This document shows positions 60,175 through 64,000 of a DNA stretch of 64,000 nt, one piece after another. Position 1 is the first letter of the stretch. Each line of letters opens with the position of its first letter. The notes below the pieces were generated by a model, which worked only from the letters and a program-made list of their open reading frames with translations, was not told the origin of the DNA and did no database searches. Source of the stretch: Actinoplanes lobatus (GTDB lineage Bacteria; Actinomycetota; Actinomycetes; Mycobacteriales; Micromonosporaceae); assembly GCF_014205215.1 (NCBI RefSeq), contig NZ_JACHNC010000001.1, positions 6,382,501 to 6,446,500 on the forward strand, in the 5' to 3' direction. The translations under genes were made by a program, and so were the position numbers.

Positions 60175-61377
60175 ATGACCTCGACGAAGAAGGCGCCGAA
60201 GCTGGCCGATCTGCTCGCCTGGCTTGAGCGGTTGCGCGGCCGGGGACAGGTCGTCCATGACGACAAGCAACGCTGTTGGCATGTGCTGGGTCACCCGGAA
60301 ACCAGCGCCGTGCTCTCCGACCCCGGCGCCTTCTCCTCGGATCTGAGCGAACTGGTGCCGCGGCAGGAGGACTTCGCGCTCTTCGAGCAGGGCAACTTCG
60401 TCCGGATGGATCCGCCCCGGCACCGAAAGCTGCGCGGCCTGGTCAACCAGGCGTTCACGCCACGGGTCGTGGCCCTGCTGGAACCCCGGATCGCGCGGGT
60501 CACGAACGAATTGCTCGACGGCGCGGGCGGCGAGACCCGGGTGGACATCATCGAGCGGTTGGCCTACCCCCTGCCGGTGATCGTCATCGCGGAACTGCTC
60601 GGCATTCCGGCATCGGACCGGCCGATCTTCCACCGATGGGCCGACGACCTGTTCAACCAGCAGAACATCGATCCCGAACAGTCGCTCCTCGCCACCGCCA
60701 CGGAGTCGATGGACACGGCCGTACCGACCATCCGGGAGATGAACACCTACCTGCTGCAACGCATCCGGGCGCGGCGCGCCGACCTCGCCGATGACCTGAT
60801 GAGCAAACTGATTCTGGCCGAGGTCGACGGGGAGCACCTCGCCGACGAGGAGATCATCGGGTTCGTCGGCCTGCTGCTGCTCGCCGGGCACATCACCACG
60901 ACAGCGACGCTCGGCAACGCGATTCTCTGCTTCGAGGAGAACCCCGAGGCCGCGGCGGCGGTACGCGACGACCCGGGACTGCTACCCGACACCATCGAGG
61001 AAGTGCTGCGATACCGTACGCCGTTTCCTCGCCTGGCCCGCCTGACCACCCGTGGCGTCGGGATCGGCGAGGTGGACGTTCCGGCCGGTGCCGTCGTCAT
61101 GCCGTGGCTCGCGGCCGCCAACCGTGACGAACGGGTGTTCACCGAACCCGACCGGTTCGATGTCCACCGCACCCGCAATCCGCACCTCGCCTTCGGGCAC
61201 GGCATCCACTTCTGCATCGGAGCGCCCCTGGCGAGGCTGGAGGCCCGGGTCGCTCTGGGCATCATGTTCCAGCGGTACGCGGACATCTCGGTCGCGGCCG
61301 ACGAGCCGGTCGACGAGGTGAACCCGTGGCTGATGACCAGCGTGAACCGGCTGCCGCTGGACCTGCGACCGAACTGA
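60175..61377 (+). CDS. Cytochrome P450
   Basis: The 400-residue protein has the I-helix LLAGHITTTATL, the ExxR motif EEVLRYR and the haem loop FGHGIHFCIGAPLARLE. The position normally Glu/Asp before TT is Ile (AGHITT), an atypical change in the oxygen-activation groove. The ATG at 60175 follows GGAGGGG. No redox partner is adjacent. Substrate unknown; similar P450s occur in secondary metabolism. Confidence 0.92.
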   Translation: MTSTKKAPKLADLLAWLERLRGRGQVVHDDKQRCWHVLGHPETSAVLSDPGAFSSDLSELVPRQEDFALFEQGNFVRMDPPRHRKLRGLVNQAFTPRVVALLEPRIARVTNELLDGAGGETRVDIIERLAYPLPVIVIAELLGIPASDRPIFHRWADDLFNQQNIDPEQSLLATATESMDTAVPTIREMNTYLLQRIRARRADLADDLMSKLILAEVDGEHLADEEIIGFVGLLLLAGHITTTATLGNAILCFEENPEAAAAVRDDPGLLPDTIEEVLRYRTPFPRLARLTTRGVGIGEVDVPAGAVVMPWLAAANRDERVFTEPDRFDVHRTRNPHLAFGHGIHFCIGAPLARLEARVALGIMFQRYADISVAADEPVDEVNPWLMTSVNRLPLDLRPN

Positions 61378-61403
61378 CAGCGCAGATCCGTGTGCCATTC
61401 GGT

Positions 61404-61421
61404 AATACCCTAGGGGGGTAC
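61404..61421 (+). promoter_or_regulatory. CsoR-like copper-responsive operator
   Basis: AATACCCTAGGGGGGTAC has the TACCC...GGGGTA symmetry of CsoR sites in actinobacteria. It lies 67 bases upstream of a CopZ-like gene. The csoR gene itself is not in the window. Confidence 0.65.
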
Positions 61422-61487
61422 CGGTATCATCGTGGGGAGGCGGCGGCGCCCTGTCCGCCGGAATTCGCCAACGACGAGGAGACCGTG

Positions 61488-61694
61488 ATGGCCGCCAAGA
61501 CCTACACCGTGACCGGCATGACCTGCTCGCACTGCGTCAACTCGGTGACCGAGGAGGTCGGCAGGATCCCCGGCGTCACCGGTGTCCAGGTCGACCTGAC
61601 CTCCGGCGCGGTCACCGTCACCAGCGCCCAGCCCGTCGACGACACCGCGGTGGCCGCGGCCGTCGACGAGGCCGGTTACGAACGGGCGAGGTAG
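61488..61694 (+). CDS. Heavy-metal-associated-domain copper chaperone (CopZ-like)
   Basis: The 68-residue protein is one HMA domain: TYTVTGMTCSHCVNSVTEEVGRIPGVTGVQVDLTSGAVTV, with the metal ligands in MTCSHC. It carries Cu(I) to transporters or a regulator in the cytoplasm. GAGGAGA precedes the ATG. A CsoR-like operator upstream supports copper induction. No CopA ATPase gene follows; instead there is a bidirectional terminator. Confidence 0.9.
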   Translation: MAAKTYTVTGMTCSHCVNSVTEEVGRIPGVTGVQVDLTSGAVTVTSAQPVDDTAVAAAVDEAGYERAR

Positions 61695-61706
61695 CCGTAG
61701 ACGCCG

Positions 61707-61738
61707 ACTGCCCGCACCCTGTGGTGGGTGCGGGCAGT
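61707..61738. terminator. Bidirectional hairpin between copZ-like and NlpC/P60 genes
   Basis: A perfect 13-base stem (ACTGCCCGCACCC and complement) with a 6-base loop lies between two convergent genes, 12 bases after the first stop and 7 bases from the other. Confidence 0.78.
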
Positions 61739-61745
61739 GTCGTCA

Positions 61746-62333
61746 TCAGGCCAGGCGCCGGACGACGTAGTTCGAGCTCCAGATCTTCTGCTTGCTGACC
61801 GGCTTGCCGGTCCGCGGCGCCGACCACATCATGCCGTTGCCCGCGTAGATGGCGGCGTGGATGCCGTACGAGCCCCTGCGGATGATGATGAGGTCACCGG
61901 GACGGGCGTCGGCCTTGCTGACCTTCTTGCCGTACTTCTGCTGCAGGTTCGCCTTGTGCGGCAGCTTCTTGCCCACCGTCTTCTTGTAGACGTAGAGGGT
62001 GAAGCCCGAGCAGTCGAATCGCTTCGGCCCGACGGCGCCGAACAGGTAGAGCTTGCCCTTGTGCGAGGCCGCCTCGGTCACGACCCGGGCGCCGATCGGC
62101 TGCGCCGCGGTCACGACCTTGGTGCTGGCAGTGGCGCCGGCCGCGGCCTCGACGGTGACGGTGCGGCTCACCGCCACGTTCGTCCGGACGGTGGCGACAC
62201 TCGGCGCCTGTGGGGCGGCGGAGGCGGCGTGCGGTGTGCCGAGTCCTCCAGCGAGAAGACCGAGACCCACGGACAGGGCGATGGTGCCGGTTCCCAGGGT
62301 GCGGAAGTGCCGGCTCGAAGTACGTACGTGCAC
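61746..62333 (-). CDS. Secreted NlpC/P60-family cell-wall hydrolase
   Basis: The 195-residue product has a long signal peptide (HFRTLGTGTIALSVGLGLLAGGLGTPHAASA) and a C-terminal NlpC/P60 domain: RFDCSGFTLYVYKKTVGKKLPHKANLQQKYGKKV with catalytic Cys, ARPGDLIIIRRGSYGIHAAIYAGNGMMWSAPRTG with the His. It cuts peptidoglycan stem peptides. The GTG at 62333 is favoured, since GGAGGG lies 11 bases upstream and the riboswitch ends about 20 bases before it; longer frames would run through the riboswitch. Confidence 0.88.
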   Translation of the reverse strand: MHVRTSSRHFRTLGTGTIALSVGLGLLAGGLGTPHAASAAPQAPSVATVRTNVAVSRTVTVEAAAGATASTKVVTAAQPIGARVVTEAASHKGKLYLFGAVGPKRFDCSGFTLYVYKKTVGKKLPHKANLQQKYGKKVSKADARPGDLIIIRRGSYGIHAAIYAGNGMMWSAPRTGKPVSKQKIWSSNYVVRRLA

Positions 62334-62352
62334 GGTGAAGGAATCCCTCCGG

Positions 62353-62490
62353 CACGCCTGCGAGGTTAGCTGTCGGGTTCGGGCGCGAAGGAATGCCCGG
62401 CCGCACGGTGGCGGCTTCACCCCAAGATCCGTCACCTGGCGGTGCCGGATCGATATGTGGTTCCCCCGTCCCTGCCCCCGATTGCCTCAT
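62353..62490 (-). promoter_or_regulatory. ydaO-yuaA-type c-di-AMP riboswitch
   Basis: On the minus strand the leader has GGGGGAACC (62459-62467), GGGGTGAA (62416-62423) and, at the 3' side (62355-62380), GAACCCGACAGCTAACC followed by TCGCAGGCG. These are the conserved elements of the ydaO-yuaA motif, which binds cyclic di-AMP and controls cell-wall hydrolase genes in actinobacteria. It directly precedes an NlpC/P60 gene. The 5' boundary is approximate. Confidence 0.85.
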
Positions 62491-62510
62491 GCTCGCCAAG
62501 TGGCTCGTGT

Positions 62511-63184
62511 CGCCGGACCGGGGCAGGGCTCGGCGTGGTCCGTGCTGACACGACCGGCGAGCAGGTGCCCGCCGCCCTTCCTTGATATCCCAGGTCCAGG
62601 GGCTGCCAACCCGCCGCGACATCCACGGGTGCCGATCGATCTGGCGAGTAGCGTCCCGGTTGCGGGACGGGTGCGAAGTTTTCCGACACGCTGTGTTCAT
62701 GGGTGGTGACGGCGCGGTGATGATCTTGTGTGAAACTGATCACGATAAATCCGGATCGTCATCTCCGCGGCTACGCCGGCAGTCATCCGCTCCGTCGAGG
62801 GCGAGCCGACTCACCGGCCCGCCGGGCATGGCCGAGCGGCCGAATGCCGCAACCACCGGGCCGGGGCGTCAACAGCCGGGCGTTCACCGCACTCGCCTCC
62901 TCCGCCTCCGCATCAAGATCCCTCCGGCCGGTTGCGCTCGCACCCCCGGTGACCTCGGCCCGACGCCGGGCATCCGCGGTTCCAGGCCCTCAAGACCGAT
63001 TTCGTACGGACGGAGCACCCGCCAACCGCAAGACGACCGCGAACGCCACCGGGACCCGGGCTCGATCGCGGCAACCATTCGGAAACCGGCAAACACCGAT
63101 TCTGTGATCGTCGCGCCCGGCGCCTCGTCGAAGTGACTGGTGAGCCCGCAGACAGCGGGTGGAACATTCCGAAAGGGTCTGCTC
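62511..63184. other. Long intergenic region upstream of the CAP-domain gene
   Basis: About 670 bases hold no convincing gene on either strand. It carries the promoter of the riboswitch-controlled NlpC/P60 gene near the left end, and GAAAGGG (63169-63175) as ribosome binding site for the CAP gene on the right. A less GC-rich patch lies around 62720-62760. A tRNA-like D-arm string near 62828-62845 is not part of a complete tRNA. Confidence 0.45.
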
Positions 63185-63931
63185 TTGCGCCAGCTTCTTC
63201 GCCGCTTCGCCGTGACCGCTCTCCTCACCCCGGTCGCCGCGATCGGTGCCACCACGATGATCGCGAGTTCGGCCGAGGCTGCGCCGGCGAAGCCTGGCCC
63301 GACGCAGCCCGACTACGGGCAGTACGGCTCCTGGTACGGCTCGGGCAACTACGACTCGGGCCGGTACGGCTCCGGGAACTACGACTCCGGCCGCTACGGC
63401 TCCTGGAACCCCGGTCCGGTCAAGCGCAGCCCGTCGTGGCCGGCTCCGACCAAGCCGGCCCCGACCAAGCCGGCCCCGAGCCAGCCCGCCCCGAGCCAGC
63501 CCGCGCCGACGACGCCCGCCCCGGGCAACACCACGCCGGCCAAGTCGTCCGAGCAGGCCCTCCAGGACGAGATCAACCGCCTGATCAACGTCGAGCGTGG
63601 CAAGAACGGCTGCTCCGCCCTGACGGTCAACGCGCAGCTCACCCAGGCCGCCCGTGACCACAGCGCCTGGATGGCCCAGACTGGCACGTTCTCGCACACC
63701 GGCAGCGGCGGGTCCAGCTTCGTCGACCGCGCCAAGGCGGCCGGCTACGCCCAGCCGTCGGCCGAGAACATCGCCTACGGCTACCGCACCGCCTCCGAGG
63801 TGGTCAACGGCTGGATGAACAGCTCCGGCCACCGCGCCAACATCGTCAACTGCAAGTCCAAGACGGTCGGTGTCGGCGTGGTCCTCAAGGCCGACGGCAC
63901 CCCGTACTACACCCAGGACTTCGGTTACTGA
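63185..63931 (+). CDS. Secreted CAP-domain (SCP/PR1-like) protein
   Basis: The 248-residue protein has a signal peptide (RQLLRRFAVTALLTPVAAIGATTMIASSAEA), a repetitive Tyr/Gly/Ser region with YDSGRYGSGNYDSGRYGS, a Pro/Ala-rich linker (APTKPAPTKPAPSQPAPSQPAP), and a CAP domain from about residue 125: NRLINVERGKNGCSALTVNAQLTQAARDHSAWMAQTGTFSHTGSGG, ENIAYGYRTASEVVNGWMNSSGHRANI. The TTG at 63185 is favoured by GAAAGGG nine bases upstream; GTG at 63140 is the alternative. Probably cell-wall associated; function unclear. Confidence 0.88.
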   Translation: MRQLLRRFAVTALLTPVAAIGATTMIASSAEAAPAKPGPTQPDYGQYGSWYGSGNYDSGRYGSGNYDSGRYGSWNPGPVKRSPSWPAPTKPAPTKPAPSQPAPSQPAPTTPAPGNTTPAKSSEQALQDEINRLINVERGKNGCSALTVNAQLTQAARDHSAWMAQTGTFSHTGSGGSSFVDRAKAAGYAQPSAENIAYGYRTASEVVNGWMNSSGHRANIVNCKSKTVGVGVVLKADGTPYYTQDFGY

Positions 63932-63943
63932 CGCCTGACGCCT

Positions 63944-63976
63944 GATGCCCCAGCCGCCCCGTGCGGCTGGGGCATC
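63944..63976 (+). terminator. Hairpin after the CAP-domain gene
   Basis: A perfect 13-base stem (GATGCCCCAGCCG and complement) with a 7-base loop begins 13 bases after the stop codon. Confidence 0.8.
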
Positions 63977-64000
63977 TCGCTTCAGCCCTCGGTGACGGAT

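Noticed and set aside
62828..62900. tRNA-like string GGCCGAGCGGCCGAATG
   Set aside because: It resembles the D-arm of tRNA-Ser or tRNA-Leu, but no acceptor stem, anticodon arm or T-arm can be paired around it.

Overview
The window is about 70 percent GC, has gene starts at ATG, GTG and TTG, and carries several actinobacterial family markers: MMPL exporter, ECF42-type sigma factor with a DGPF partner, a choice-of-anchor-B protein, a HxlR/P450/LLM-oxidoreductase repertoire and a ydaO-type riboswitch in front of an NlpC/P60 hydrolase. It looks like a chromosomal segment of a filamentous actinobacterium, most likely Micromonosporaceae (Actinoplanes-like). That placement is inferred from gene content and was not tested. 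No rRNA, complete tRNA, insertion sequence, prophage or CRISPR array was seen.

Layout. 1-6081: end of an MMPL exporter, a metallo-beta-lactamase-fold hydrolase, two decayed genes (a metallophosphoesterase and a secreted PHB-depolymerase-type esterase), a nucleotidyltransferase, a nitroreductase and a DUF899 protein. 6485-14987: a tightly coupled operon, all start/stop codons overlapping or nearly so, encoding a dynamin-like GTPase split inside its P-loop, an Hsp70/actin-fold ATPase, an unrecognised protein, a VWA-domain protein, a PP2C phosphatase and a membrane-anchored kinase. 14988-26596: YdeI-like protein, a HAD-GH65 fusion, two secreted proteins, small membrane and cyclic-nucleotide-binding proteins, a Ppx/GppA phosphatase, a membrane protein and a TPR protein. 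26762-28376: two divergent DJ-1/PfpI genes, one fused to an AraC regulator. 29015-36136: a very large TPR protein and a CHAT-protease/STAND-NTPase/TPR protein in tandem.

36340-50887 is ordinary accessory metabolism: LLM oxidoreductase, PPOX flavoproteins, F420-type reductase with divergent HxlR regulator, P450, orphan ABC permease, truncated DinB, lysyl oxidase, lipoprotein, an ArsR-AHSA1-DHFR operon, DapA-like lyase, and a TetR/hydrolase divergon. 51314-55944 is a complete arginine deiminase pathway operon (antiporter, carbamate kinase, arginine deiminase, ornithine carbamoyltransferase). 55913-63976 holds a ROK regulator divergent from an MFS pump with two matching operators, an ECF42 sigma factor with DGPF partner, a second P450, a copper chaperone behind a CsoR-like operator, an NlpC/P60 hydrolase behind a c-di-AMP riboswitch, and a CAP-domain secreted protein.

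Two systems stand out. The 6485-14987 operon joins an SrfB/SrfC-like ATPase-GTPase pair to a VWA/PP2C/kinase triad like that of Ter-type stress systems; it has no obvious single-name match and is the best candidate for an undescribed system. The 29015-36136 pair is a candidate CHAT-STAND immune module whose sensor repeats are still nearly identical at DNA level.
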